Of a DNA stretch of 64,000 nt, positions 41,126 to 49,493 are shown piece after piece; position 1 is the stretch's first letter; each line of letters starts with the position of its first letter. The DNA is taken from the NCBI GenBank assembly GCA_002350855.1, contig DEFM01000005.1, positions 41,524 to 105,523 of the forward strand, read 5' to 3'. A model generated the notes under the pieces. That model saw only the letters and a list, made by a program, of their open reading frames with translations, made no database searches and had not been told where the DNA came from. A program made the translations under genes and the position numbers. Origin of the DNA: Prevotellaceae bacterium UBA2852. GTDB lineage: Bacteria; Bacteroidota; Bacteroidia; Bacteroidales; Bacteroidaceae.

Positions 41126-41512
41126 TCATAGGATCATCCATTCGTCCTTTGTGAGACTGCTGACATGCCCCTTTCGCGTCTCATGCATCAATGGCACATC
41201 CACGTTGTCGGTAGTCCACTGGTATTTGAAACCACACTTCTCCTGTACCCGCTTCGAGCGATTATTACCGTCGTAATAGCCAACCCAGACTTTCATCATC
41301 CCACAATCCTCAAATGCATGGCGAACCATCTCCTTTGCGGCCTCTGTCATCAGCCCCTGTCCCCAATACGGCACACCCAGCCAATATCCAAGTTCGCATT
41401 CATCGTCGTGTTCAGTCAAGTCCGTTGCGTTCCCTGTTTTCAAACCTATACAGCCGATGGGTTTTCCCGTTTCCTTCAGAACAACAGCATACGTCTCTGG
41501 ATATGAAAACAC
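41126..41512 (-). pseudogene. GNAT acetyltransferase, N-terminally truncated
   Basis: About 128 residues of a RimJ/RimL-type N-acetyltransferase: YAVVLKETGKPIGCIGLKTG, ELGYWLGVPYWGQGLMTEAA (acetyl-CoA loop) and VQEKCGFKYQW. The normal first 45-50 residues are absent. The frame stays open for five more codons (KTIIRT), then meets TAG, and the natural start is missing. Only GTG is available as a start at 41512. Probably a relic, possibly broken by a frameshift near 41527. Confidence 0.65.
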
Positions 41513-41681
41513 AGTACGGATGATCGTCTTCTATCTTCAGACCCATAGGCAATCGTTACATTTGACGGCAAAGATAAGAAAAAAAGTTGAAATAGCAAAA
41601 TGATTTTGGAAGTTCCATTATCTCCAATGACATATTAGGTGGCAACGTACCTGTCCCTGATGTCACCTTGGAGTGAACAAC

Positions 41682-41715
41682 AAAAAATCGGACTGATGTT
41701 TAGTCAGTCCGATTT
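41682..41715 (-). terminator. Intrinsic terminator of the Gly-rich surface protein gene
   Basis: Perfect 12-bp stem AAATCGGACTGA / TCAGTCCGATTT with a 7-base loop; the minus-strand side continues into TTTTTTG. Confidence 0.9.
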
Positions 41716-41743
41716 ATATTGTTGAGCAAGCTCTGCTTTATTC

Positions 41744-44011
41744 TCACTTAATCACGACCTTGCGACCATTGATGATGTTGATACCCTTTTGGGGAGCATC
41801 GAGGCGCTGGCCGTTCAGGTTGAAGATACCCTCCACCTGACTCTCACGGTTGTCTTCCACCATGATGTTGTCGATGTACGTGGTGGTCTGTTCACCTTCA
41901 CCGAAGTCCATCACAAACTCGCGGGCCATAGCTATACTACCTGTGTAGGTGAAGTAAGCGCGGGTGGCATATACCCACATTGACTTATCGGGCTTATAGA
42001 GCTTGTTCTCTCCACCGAGCAAAAGCGTATTACTGTTAGCTGTTACCTGCACTGGTGCAATCTGAGCCTGGAAGCGAAGACCACCGGATACCATTTCGTA
42101 CTCGTTGTATTCATCTTCATCATCAAACGCAGATTGATCCGTAATACCGACTTGGACATTCGTGAAGAGGGGATCTTCGATTACATCGCCAGGATTATCT
42201 GTTGGTGTTCCCCAACGGACGAGGCAGGGCACGCCAGCAACTATCTCGCCTTCATTGCTGTCAGAGAAGTTAATCGTAAGCCTTTGATTTGTTGCGTCCC
42301 AAGCAGCATTCTTAAACGTGCGGATGTCGGCATCTCTCAGACAGGTGTTGGCCAGCTTGCTAGCATCGAGGCTGAACGGCAGGGTCAGCGTGTTCCAGTA
42401 GCCGTCCCTGTAGAACTTGCGGTTCTTCAAGCTGACAACAGCGTATTTACCAGCTTCATACGAGGCCCAAGCCGTAGTATAAGTATCTTTACTGGTACAG
42501 TCAATTTCGCAGCCCACGTAGACAGCGCAGAACTCGATGTCGCCATAGATGTTGCTGAGGTCAACTGTTGTACCTGGATTATACACATTACCATTAGGAG
42601 CGGCACAGTGGCTCGTCGTATTTCCTGCTGCGCGGCCATGGATACTCAGAATCCACTTGTATTCATGGACGCCACCAGACAAGCTGGGCAGCGTAATCGT
42701 TGTGCTACTGCCAAAGGAGTAAGTATCACTGGCCTTTGAGGGAGTCACATCTTCGGTGTAGTAGCTAACGTTGTAAGAGGGTGCAGTAGCTGCTCCGGCT
42801 GATTGGGCAACGCTGGCTGTACCGGGATTACCGCCTACGCCGCCGGGCTTGTGGTTTTCTTCGTCGTCGAAGATGTTGTCTTCTTCAACCTCGAACCAGC
42901 AGGTGTAACCATCATCTCCATTGTTCCCGCCTGTACCGATACCGCCAGCACCGCCACCGGCACCTACAGAACCCCAGTTGTCGTTCACCCAGCTGTCAGA
43001 GGCACAAGCACTACCAGAGGCACCCGAGGCACCACCGCCGCCGCCGGCACCACCGGTACCGATAGCCTGGGCACTGCCGCCACCGGCACCGCCGCCACCG
43101 CCGCCGCCACCGGCTACAGCCTGCATTTCAGTGATATCAAAGGTCGGGATAGGAATACCATTCACAACTTCAAAACCTCCAATTTCAATATCGCCGCCGG
43201 TAGTGGAAACGTTACCCGGCCAGCCTGCAGCACCGCCAGTGCCCATAGCACCACCGTTGATGTTCTGTGTGATGGTAGCTTCGATGTTGAGCGTTCCCAT
43301 GGCTGCGGCAGTACCGCCTTTTCCACCGGCAACTCCGACTACTCCGGGGAGGTCTCCACCTTCCCAATCGGCATAAGATTCAGAAGCCATAGCCGGTGCT
43401 GAAGCGCCAGCACCACCCTGGCCGCCGGCTGTGCCGATGCCCGCACCGGCACCACCGCCGCCATAGCCACCTGCTCCGCCGTATCCACAGTATATCTTTT
43501 TTCCTAAGAACCATGTATCAACACTTTCTTCATCTAAATGGCCGTCGGTTCCCCTGCTGCCATCCTGACCATTGGCAGCATTGCCGCCTGTGGCCACCAG
43601 TGTGCCTGCACCGATGATGTTGAGCGTAGAGCCCTCTGGCAGCAGGATGCCGGCACCGGCACCTGTGGTTCCGCTGGCATCAGCACCCTTTACGGTCAGC
43701 GTCACGCCGGCGGGGATATAGAGCGTTACTGTACGGCCAGACTGCACATACATGCCGCTGCCCTGTCCGGCACCTTCGATGGTGTTGGTGAAGGTGAGGT
43801 CTTCCGTCACGTAGTAGTAAGCGTCTTTCAGCTCGTAGCCCGTGGTACTGCCAGCTGTTATGTGCGTCCACTCACTGGTGATGGTCTTCACCTGTCCCCA
43901 GTTGTCGTCTTTCGTATCTGTATCCTGCGCCCAAGCGCTACCCTGATGTGTCAGGGTAGCCGCAAAGAGGGCGAGGAATGTCAATATAGATAGTTTAGTT
44001 ATTTTTTTCAT
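41744..44011 (-). CDS. Gly-rich secreted surface protein with T9SS-like tail
   Basis: 755 residues. Signal peptide MKKITKLSILTFLALFAATL (to SAWA). After a beta-rich stretch (about 40-125), residues about 130-400 are extraordinarily Gly/Ala-rich (GGAGGYGGGGAGAGIGTAGG and similar), coded by GC-rich imperfect repeats. The following region has paired Cys (HCAAPNGNVYN, VGCEIDCTS). The tail reads FNLNGQRLDAPQKGINIING, ending RKVVIK. It resembles fibrous or matrix-like secreted proteins; no enzyme domain is seen. The N-terminal 70 residues are paralogous to the truncated product at 44169-44435. Transcribed away from a membrane AraC regulator, after a small peptide gene. Confidence 0.75.
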   Translation of the reverse strand: MKKITKLSILTFLALFAATLTHQGSAWAQDTDTKDDNWGQVKTITSEWTHITAGSTTGYELKDAYYYVTEDLTFTNTIEGAGQGSGMYVQSGRTVTLYIPAGVTLTVKGADASGTTGAGAGILLPEGSTLNIIGAGTLVATGGNAANGQDGSRGTDGHLDEESVDTWFLGKKIYCGYGGAGGYGGGGAGAGIGTAGGQGGAGASAPAMASESYADWEGGDLPGVVGVAGGKGGTAAAMGTLNIEATITQNINGGAMGTGGAAGWPGNVSTTGGDIEIGGFEVVNGIPIPTFDITEMQAVAGGGGGGGGAGGGSAQAIGTGGAGGGGGASGASGSACASDSWVNDNWGSVGAGGGAGGIGTGGNNGDDGYTCWFEVEEDNIFDDEENHKPGGVGGNPGTASVAQSAGAATAPSYNVSYYTEDVTPSKASDTYSFGSSTTITLPSLSGGVHEYKWILSIHGRAAGNTTSHCAAPNGNVYNPGTTVDLSNIYGDIEFCAVYVGCEIDCTSKDTYTTAWASYEAGKYAVVSLKNRKFYRDGYWNTLTLPFSLDASKLANTCLRDADIRTFKNAAWDATNQRLTINFSDSNEGEIVAGVPCLVRWGTPTDNPGDVIEDPLFTNVQVGITDQSAFDDEDEYNEYEMVSGGLRFQAQIAPVQVTANSNTLLLGGENKLYKPDKSMWVYATRAYFTYTGSIAMAREFVMDFGEGEQTTTYIDNIMVEDNRESQVEGIFNLNGQRLDAPQKGINIINGRKVVIK

Positions 44012-44028
44012 CTGTTACTAATATTATA

Positions 44029-44172
44029 TTAACGGATATCGTCTTCGTCGAAGTCGTATGGAGTTTCTCCTCCGCTTCTTAAGTCCACATTCGATTCAAT
44101 ACTTGCGCAGAGCATCTGTGTCGTCTGCACGGGAACCACCATCATGGTGGGTTTTAAATAAGTCTTTTTCAT
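44029..44172 (-). CDS. Small MKK-type peptide near surface proteins (copy 3)
   Basis: Forty-seven residues: MKKTYLKPTMMVVPVQTTQM, then LCASIESNVDLRSGGETPYD and FDEDDIR. It keeps the layout of the peptides at 9369 and 11962 (MKKxY[IL]xP, beta-like stretch, C/A-x-S, acidic aromatic tail). Its ATG overlaps the TGA of the truncated surface protein (ATGA), so the two are coupled, and it is followed after 17 bases by the Gly-rich surface protein. Function unknown; the gene is too short for ordinary ORF calling. Confidence 0.7.
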   Translation of the reverse strand: MKKTYLKPTMMVVPVQTTQMLCASIESNVDLRSGGETPYDFDEDDIR

Positions 44173-44435
44173 TGTTCTAAATTACCGTCATTATCTGTTC
44201 GGTTGTTGGTGAAGTTCAGGCTATTCTTGAGGTAATAATACGTCGTGGTGCCGGTGCCATCACCAAGCACCTTTCCGTCGGTGGAGCCTTCAGTTAAGGG
44301 CCTCCAATCGTCCGAGGTGGTCTGCGTCTGGGTATAGAGCACTTCCCAGCCGTTTTGTGCCATTGCCCCGCTGCCGCCTGAGAGGCATCCCAGCGATAGG
44401 GCAAGCATTGTGAAGAGTAATTTTCTTTTCTTCAT
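44169..44435 (-). pseudogene. Truncated secreted protein, N-terminal part only
   Basis: Eighty-eight residues with signal peptide MKKRKLLFTMLALSLGCLSG (to AMAQ) and then NGWEVLYTQTQTTSDDWRPL ... TTTYYYLKNSLNFTNNRTDN, paralogous to residues 30-90 of the Gly-rich protein downstream (WTHITAGST, YYYVTEDLTFTN). It stops where the paralogue continues into its long body, so a deletion probably removed the rest. A 104-base piece of it (44294-44397) recurs at 46315-46418. Preceded by a minus-strand TACCTTTG box at 44532-44525. Confidence 0.65.
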
Positions 44436-44743
44436 GTTAAACTTGTTTTAAATTTTTAAACGTTATTTGTTTTTTGTTGTTAAAATGATATTTCGCGAGT
44501 GCAGACTTTTAAATAAGTCGAGCGCAAAGGTACTATCTTTATCGGAAAAGGACTGCATTTTAAGAATAGTGTGCCTATTTAATTATTTCAAATGGATAGC
44601 GAATTGTACAAATGTTGAAAGTTTGTTTGCGTGACAACTGACGATTGTTTATTTGACAATGCGAAGCATCGCGTTTTCCTTGATATTTCATAAAAGCATG
44701 GCGCTTGTTTTAATGCCGATTTTCGTTAATCTTCTAAAATTCC

Positions 44744-44774
44744 TTTGTCACGTCAGCATTATTTCGTACCTTTG
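44744..44774 (+). promoter_or_regulatory. Promoter of the AraC-type regulator
   Basis: TTTG (44744-44747), 19 bases, TACCTTTG (44767-44774), 9 bases before the ATG at 44784. It forces the start to 44784, not 44745. The rest of the 348-base divergent gap holds the opposite -7 box at 44525-44532 and otherwise only AT-rich sequence. Confidence 0.75.
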
Positions 44775-44783
44775 CTGTGTGGT

Positions 44784-45986
44784 ATGACAATTGTAGAGCT
44801 TTACCAGTACGTGATTCACTTCGCGGTGATGATGACCATCTTGACGTCGATGGCCGTCTATCTGCTGGTGTCGAAACGTAATGCTTTCGGAAGTGAGATA
44901 GTCACCGACCAGCGTCTGCGGCGCAAGGCGGGCTGGATGATACTCATTTATGTACTTGTCTATCTGGCAAACATTCCGCTCTGTTTCTGGCTTTCCGACA
45001 ACCAGCAGCTTTTGGAGATGGTGTCCGTAACGCTCGATATGATGGTGACTTATCCCACGGTGTTGTACTTCATGCTTGAATTGCTGCAAGACCGCCGGCG
45101 CTGGGACAACCGGCTGTGTTGGCTTAGTCTGCTTGCGGTGATGCCCCTGACGGGGTGGCTTCTCACCCACTGGTCATGGTGGATTGGGGTGTTGTATGGT
45201 TTGTACCTGACTGAACTGGTCACTTTCATCGTCTGGTACGTCAGGGCAACGAAGGCCTACCATCGTTTTCTGGCCGACAACTACGCCGACCTGGAGCATA
45301 AGGATCTTATATGGAGTTGGATGATCCTGAGTTCTATATTTCTCTCCACCATCAACTATCTGCTGACAATGTTCCAGAGCGACATGCATACCATTGTTGT
45401 CTGCACGTATGCCATCCACCTTGCCGACACCATATTCATCGCCCTCATCGTCTGGCACATAGACCACCAGCAAGTGCTGGAGCCGTTGGCAGAGGAGTCG
45501 GTTGAGGAAGTGCAAAAGAGTCAGGAAGCCGAGGCTGTGGAAACGGAGGCTATGGAACCGGAAACCATGGAAACGGAGGCTATGGAAACAACGAATACCC
45601 ATGAGGTTCCTGCTTCGAGGAAAGACATCATCATCTATAAGACGGGTGAACTGCTGCGGAAGCACTGTGAGGAGGCGCAACTATACCTGCAGCGTGACCT
45701 GTCGCTCAAAACGCTGGCTCAGGCCTGCCACACTAACCGTACCTACCTGGGCCTCTATTTCGCCTCGCAGGGCATCACCTATTATATATATATTAATAAG
45801 CTGCGCATAGACCACTTCCAGTCGCTCTACCGCGAAGCCATGAAAGAGGAAAGCACCACCTTCACCCTGCAGCAGTTGTCAAAAGACAGCGGCTTCTTAA
45901 GCTACAACACTTTCTCACGTGCTTTCGTCTCATGCACTGGCATCAGCGTCAGCAAGTGGCAGGAACAGGTAAACCTGGAAGGTTAG
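44784..45986 (+). CDS. Membrane-anchored AraC-family regulator
   Basis: About 400 residues. Residues 1-230 hold six or seven hydrophobic helices (VIHFAVMMTILTSMAVYLLV first), a sensor-like membrane module. A linker near 240-285 repeats ETEAMEPETMETEAMET. The C-terminal AraC/HTH_18 domain follows: DLSLKTLAQACHTNRTYLGL, YINKLRIDHFQSLYREAM, SGFLSYNTFSRAFVSCTGIS. Such membrane AraC proteins in Prevotella often adjoin surface-protein genes; here the truncated protein, peptide and Gly-rich protein are transcribed divergently and are likely targets. Ligand unknown. Confidence 0.85.
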   Translation: MTIVELYQYVIHFAVMMTILTSMAVYLLVSKRNAFGSEIVTDQRLRRKAGWMILIYVLVYLANIPLCFWLSDNQQLLEMVSVTLDMMVTYPTVLYFMLELLQDRRRWDNRLCWLSLLAVMPLTGWLLTHWSWWIGVLYGLYLTELVTFIVWYVRATKAYHRFLADNYADLEHKDLIWSWMILSSIFLSTINYLLTMFQSDMHTIVVCTYAIHLADTIFIALIVWHIDHQQVLEPLAEESVEEVQKSQEAEAVETEAMEPETMETEAMETTNTHEVPASRKDIIIYKTGELLRKHCEEAQLYLQRDLSLKTLAQACHTNRTYLGLYFASQGITYYIYINKLRIDHFQSLYREAMKEESTTFTLQQLSKDSGFLSYNTFSRAFVSCTGISVSKWQEQVNLEG

Positions 45987-46049
45987 AAATGAATCGGTGA
46001 ACGCAACGAGTTTGAAAACTTCATTGGGAAAAAAGCATAATAATATATA

Positions 46050-46108
46050 AAAGTCGCTGGAAAAACGACAGCTGTTATTACGAAAGTCGTTGGAAAAACG
46101 TATCTTTG
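46050..46108 (+). promoter_or_regulatory. Promoter with 18-bp direct repeats before the DUF4143-like remnant
   Basis: AAAGTCG(C/T)TGGAAAAACG occurs at 46050-46067 and 46083-46100, 33 bases apart (three helical turns), followed directly by the -7 box TATCTTTG at 46101-46108. Confidence 0.65.
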
Positions 46109-46128
46109 CGCACAAAATCTAATCTTCT

Positions 46129-46314
46129 ATGCTTAAAAGAAAGATATCTGAGACATTAAAGGAGTGGAAGGAACAACCAAACCATTCCCCACTTGTTATC
46201 ATGGGCATTCGCCAATGCGGAAAGACTTATATCTCCCAATTATTCGCCGAATAGAATTACAAACATATGGTATATATTAATTTCATCAAGCAAAAAAGGA
46301 GAAAAAGCCACTCA
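46129..46314 (+). pseudogene. 5' remnant of an AAA+ ATPase (DUF4143 family)
   Basis: Starts MLKRKISETLKEWKEQPNHS, with Walker A in IMGIRQCGKTYISQLFAE, as in the widespread ATP-binding DUF4143 proteins. A TAG at 46252-46254 interrupts the frame after 41 codons; the same frame continues with NYKHMVYINFIKQK. At 46315 the sequence switches to a copied piece of another gene. Both a stop and a truncation, so not functional. Confidence 0.8.
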
Positions 46315-46418
46315 TTAACGGCCTCCAATCGTCCGAGGTGGTCTGCGTCTGGGTATAGAGCACTTCCCAGCCGTTTTGTGCCATTGCCCCGCTGCCGCCT
46401 GAGAGGCATCCCAGCGAT
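46315..46418. repeat. Copy of 44294-44397
   Basis: 104 bases that match the truncated secreted protein gene with a single visible mismatch. Its last 13 bases, GCATCCCAGCGAT, are also the first 13 of the next copied block. Confidence 0.95.
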
Positions 46419-46899
46419 TATCTTCAGCATCGTAGACTTCCCCGCCCCATTCTTACCAACCAGCGCAATCCTGTCCTTCTGATTCACCACAAAACTCACG
46501 TCCGTGAGCAACGGACGTGCGCTGAACTCCACACATATATTATCTATTGAAACCATCTCGTTTTCCGAAAATTTGCTTTGAACCTGCAAATTTACAGATT
46601 TTTGGCTGAATTATACAACAAACACTACAATAAAGACGACTGACAATTTGAATAATCACTTTGCAAACTACAACACACAGAAAAAAAGTTTTGTCCACAG
46701 TAAAAAAATATTTTCCCCATGGACAAAACATAAAAAAACGTAGTTTATTATCTACATAGTCTGAAATGAGACATTCTATTTAGCCAACACCTTTCTTATC
46801 TGCCCGTTACTCATACGAATAAGGTTCAGTCCTTTTTGAGGCTTAGAGAGTTTCCTGCCGTTCATGTCATAGACGTTAATCGTTTCCGCTTCTTCGCTC
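46406..46899. repeat. Copy of 40215-40708
   Basis: 494 bases holding the first codons of an ABC-F gene (MVSIDNICVEFSARPLLTDV), its promoter, the GTTTTGTCCA inverted repeat and a surface-protein tail, as at the source locus. Joined to the preceding block at shared GCATCCCAGCGAT. Confidence 0.95.
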
Positions 46900-47326
46900 T
46901 GCCGGTTCCTGGCTGGTGGGCATCAGTGTTCAGTCAGGAAACCTCAAGACAACCGAAGAGTTGAAGGAGCGTAGCCCGATGGCTCCAGAGGGTCGCCTGT
47001 CCTTCGCCAACGTAGCCCTCGGAGGCGGATATGACTATAACCTCGTACTCGGACGTCGCTCACAATGGCTGTTCCACCTCTCTGCCCTCCCATCGTTTGT
47101 GGTTTACAAGCATAACCGTATGACGGTAAACGGCGAGAAGATGAAGGAGCACGGCATGTGTTTCAACATGATTTTCAACGAGCGTGCCTCCATCGTCTAT
47201 CACTTCACGCCCCGTTACAACATCGGAGCTTCCCTCATCATGAGCAACTCCATATATAACAACGACGATATTACAATCAATCAGAACAAGTGGCTGGCAC
47301 GTGTCTTCTTCGGCGTGCGTTTATAG
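46900..47326 (+). pseudogene. 3' remnant of a DUF4421-like protein
   Basis: About 140 residues open from the junction: SWLVGISVQSGNLKTTEELK, FANVALGGGYDYNLVLGRRS, YNIGASLIMSNSIYNN, ending WLARVFFGVRL. Beta-strand pattern and end resemble the C-terminal half of DUF4421 outer-membrane proteins of Bacteroidales. No start or signal peptide; only a GTG at 46916. Family call is moderate. Confidence 0.6.
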
Positions 47327-47336
47327 GTGACTCCCC

Positions 47337-49475
47337 TTACTCTCCATTTTCTGTATTCTTGAATCCGTACCCATTGGTGAAACCTCCATTTGCACAGACG
47401 TTGGGTGTGAATGGCCAGAGGTAGATGGGTGCTTTCTCACCATCGTAGTCGTAGAAGAAATACTTGTCGTATTCGTCTCTGTTGTTGACGATATCGACTG
47501 CCCAGTTGGTCTTCTTATAGCCGTCGGCTTCCAATTCCTCTATTTCGTCAGTAGTCAGCGGAGTAAAAAGTCCCCTGATAGCAAGATTTGTCAAGTTATT
47601 ACCTTTATAGTCAAGACCAAACAATGTCCAGTCGTCGTTGACTCCGCGCCATCCGGGAAAGAGCACGGGATCACTCTCATCCATGCACTGGGCTGTCAGA
47701 CGATGTCCTTTCAATGATTTGGCATCTACCGTCTTGGTCCAAATGTAGTTGGAGATGACATTCCCGTTCTCGAACTGATAATATCCGTCTTTCTCCAGCC
47801 CGTCAATCATCTTCCTGGTCAGTTCTTTCATTGCCATGATTTTCCTGCCTACCAGACCAGTACGGATGAGTGTCCATCGGCGGTCTCCCTCACCTGCATA
47901 CTCAAAGCCTCGTTCGTCGATAATCGCCTCAAGCAGGGAGCCTTCTTTTGCGATGAATTCATCTACATTTCCCTTGCCTGAGCCTCCGAAAGCACGGTCG
48001 CGAATGATTGTCAGGTAGTTCTTTGCTTCTTCATCCTCTCCTAATGCGGCACAGGCTTCTGCATAGCCGAGATATATCTCCGCCATACGCATGTATGAAC
48101 CATTGATACCAGACTGACGTTGTTTGGTAACATAAGGTGACTTCTGACGGTTCTCGTCCCACTTGTTCAGCGATATACCTCCACCCTTTGCCTGCGAACC
48201 AGGCTTGAGCGGAATGAGGGTTTCCGTACCGGAAGCACCGTCGCTACCAGTGACCACGCAACTGACGTCGCGGCGAAGGTCGGAGGGGTCAAACATACCA
48301 TAGTAGAAGGCAGGATTAATACGTGCCTGCCCGTATGCCTTACAGGGATAGTTCTTATTACCGGCTGTGCTTGGACGTCCGTTTGAGTAAGGGCGTTCGT
48401 TGCTATGGATAGCTTGTGTCATGACATATTCATATATGCTTTCGTCGGCAAAGACCTCATCACCCTGATGCATCTGCTCAAAGAAATATTGGTAGGGGTT
48501 GTTGTAGGAGCGTCCTTTGGATGTGGTACGAGGGTCTGTGGTTACAAACCTTGCCGTACCGGGATTGTCTATAACAGCCTTGAAATACTTCTTGGCCAGT
48601 TCATAGTAGGTTCTCCAGTCGGAACGCCGTCCATAGAATGCACCATTGTTCTCTGTACCCATAATCTCGAAGGTCAGGACATTGCCCTTACCGTCAACTC
48701 GCCTGATATCACCACGACGAGTCTGATAGCCGCCAGCTTCCAATGCCATACGTCCGATAAGTCCTTCAACAAAGGTTCGTGACATATAGTTCTTTCCTCT
48801 CACACCGGGAATTGCTCCCAGCCGATACATGTTTGGTGCAGCAGTCTGCAACTCGTCCAAAAGTACATCGTATATGGAGTCGCGTCCACACAGGTCTGCA
48901 CGGTCGGTATTCTTACCGCTCAGGTAAGGAACATCTCCAAAGTATTTCAGCAGTTCGCGATATGCCACGGCTTTCAGGGCGACTGCCTCTCCGTAAATCT
49001 GTCCCTGTGCACTGGGTTCACATACTTCAAGTATCTGGCCAAAGCCGTCAATGGCGGATACATATTTGATGACCTGATTTGCCTTACTGATAACTGAGAA
49101 GAGGTTTGCGTAAGGGTTTTTATCTCCTTCTTTCAAATAACTCAACAGACCATAACTGCCTGCATAGGCTCCATTCTGATAGAAACACTCCGGCCAGTGA
49201 CGACCGGGCTGGTTACTGAAGTTCTCAGGATGACGCTCTATGTCGGAACCAGCGATATCGGCAGCATAGAAAAGTCCTGCTCCGAAAATATAATCATTTG
49301 CAGTCACTCTCCATTGCTCATAGGCTCCTTCAAGGGCTGCACGAGAGGTCTCGCTGTTAGAAAACACAAAGTTGGCATCTGTTTCGGACGGCGTTGATGT
49401 CTCAAGGAAATCACCGCAGGATGTAATTGTAATCAATCCTGACAGACATAGCCCAAAATACAATAACTTTTTCAT
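47337..49475 (-). CDS. SusD/RagB-type glycan-binding lipoprotein
   Basis: 712 residues with lipoprotein signal MKKLLYFGLCLSGLITITSC; mature Cys at 20. SusD hallmarks: FLETSTPSETDANFVFSN near 25, helical TPR-like repeats (EAVALKAVAYRELLKYFGDV near 165), RMAEIYLGYAEACAALGEDE near 465, and RGFEYAGEGDRRWTLIRTG near 525. Longer than the common 500-600 residues. It sits 18 bases after susC and acts with it as lid and receptor for glycan uptake at the outer membrane. Ligand unknown. Confidence 0.93.
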   Translation of the reverse strand: MKKLLYFGLCLSGLITITSCGDFLETSTPSETDANFVFSNSETSRAALEGAYEQWRVTANDYIFGAGLFYAADIAGSDIERHPENFSNQPGRHWPECFYQNGAYAGSYGLLSYLKEGDKNPYANLFSVISKANQVIKYVSAIDGFGQILEVCEPSAQGQIYGEAVALKAVAYRELLKYFGDVPYLSGKNTDRADLCGRDSIYDVLLDELQTAAPNMYRLGAIPGVRGKNYMSRTFVEGLIGRMALEAGGYQTRRGDIRRVDGKGNVLTFEIMGTENNGAFYGRRSDWRTYYELAKKYFKAVIDNPGTARFVTTDPRTTSKGRSYNNPYQYFFEQMHQGDEVFADESIYEYVMTQAIHSNERPYSNGRPSTAGNKNYPCKAYGQARINPAFYYGMFDPSDLRRDVSCVVTGSDGASGTETLIPLKPGSQAKGGGISLNKWDENRQKSPYVTKQRQSGINGSYMRMAEIYLGYAEACAALGEDEEAKNYLTIIRDRAFGGSGKGNVDEFIAKEGSLLEAIIDERGFEYAGEGDRRWTLIRTGLVGRKIMAMKELTRKMIDGLEKDGYYQFENGNVISNYIWTKTVDAKSLKGHRLTAQCMDESDPVLFPGWRGVNDDWTLFGLDYKGNNLTNLAIRGLFTPLTTDEIEELEADGYKKTNWAVDIVNNRDEYDKYFFYDYDGEKAPIYLWPFTPNVCANGGFTNGYGFKNTENGE

Positions 49476-49493
49476 ATAGTTTCCGCTGTTATT

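Noticed and set aside
42900..43500. Gly-rich coding repeats of the 41744 protein read as structural collagen
   Set aside because: Gly does not occur strictly at every third residue, so the collagen triple-helix pattern is absent.
46406..46565. A second, short ABC-F gene
   Set aside because: It is only the first 50-odd codons of the copied segment and then runs into an unrelated copied fragment.
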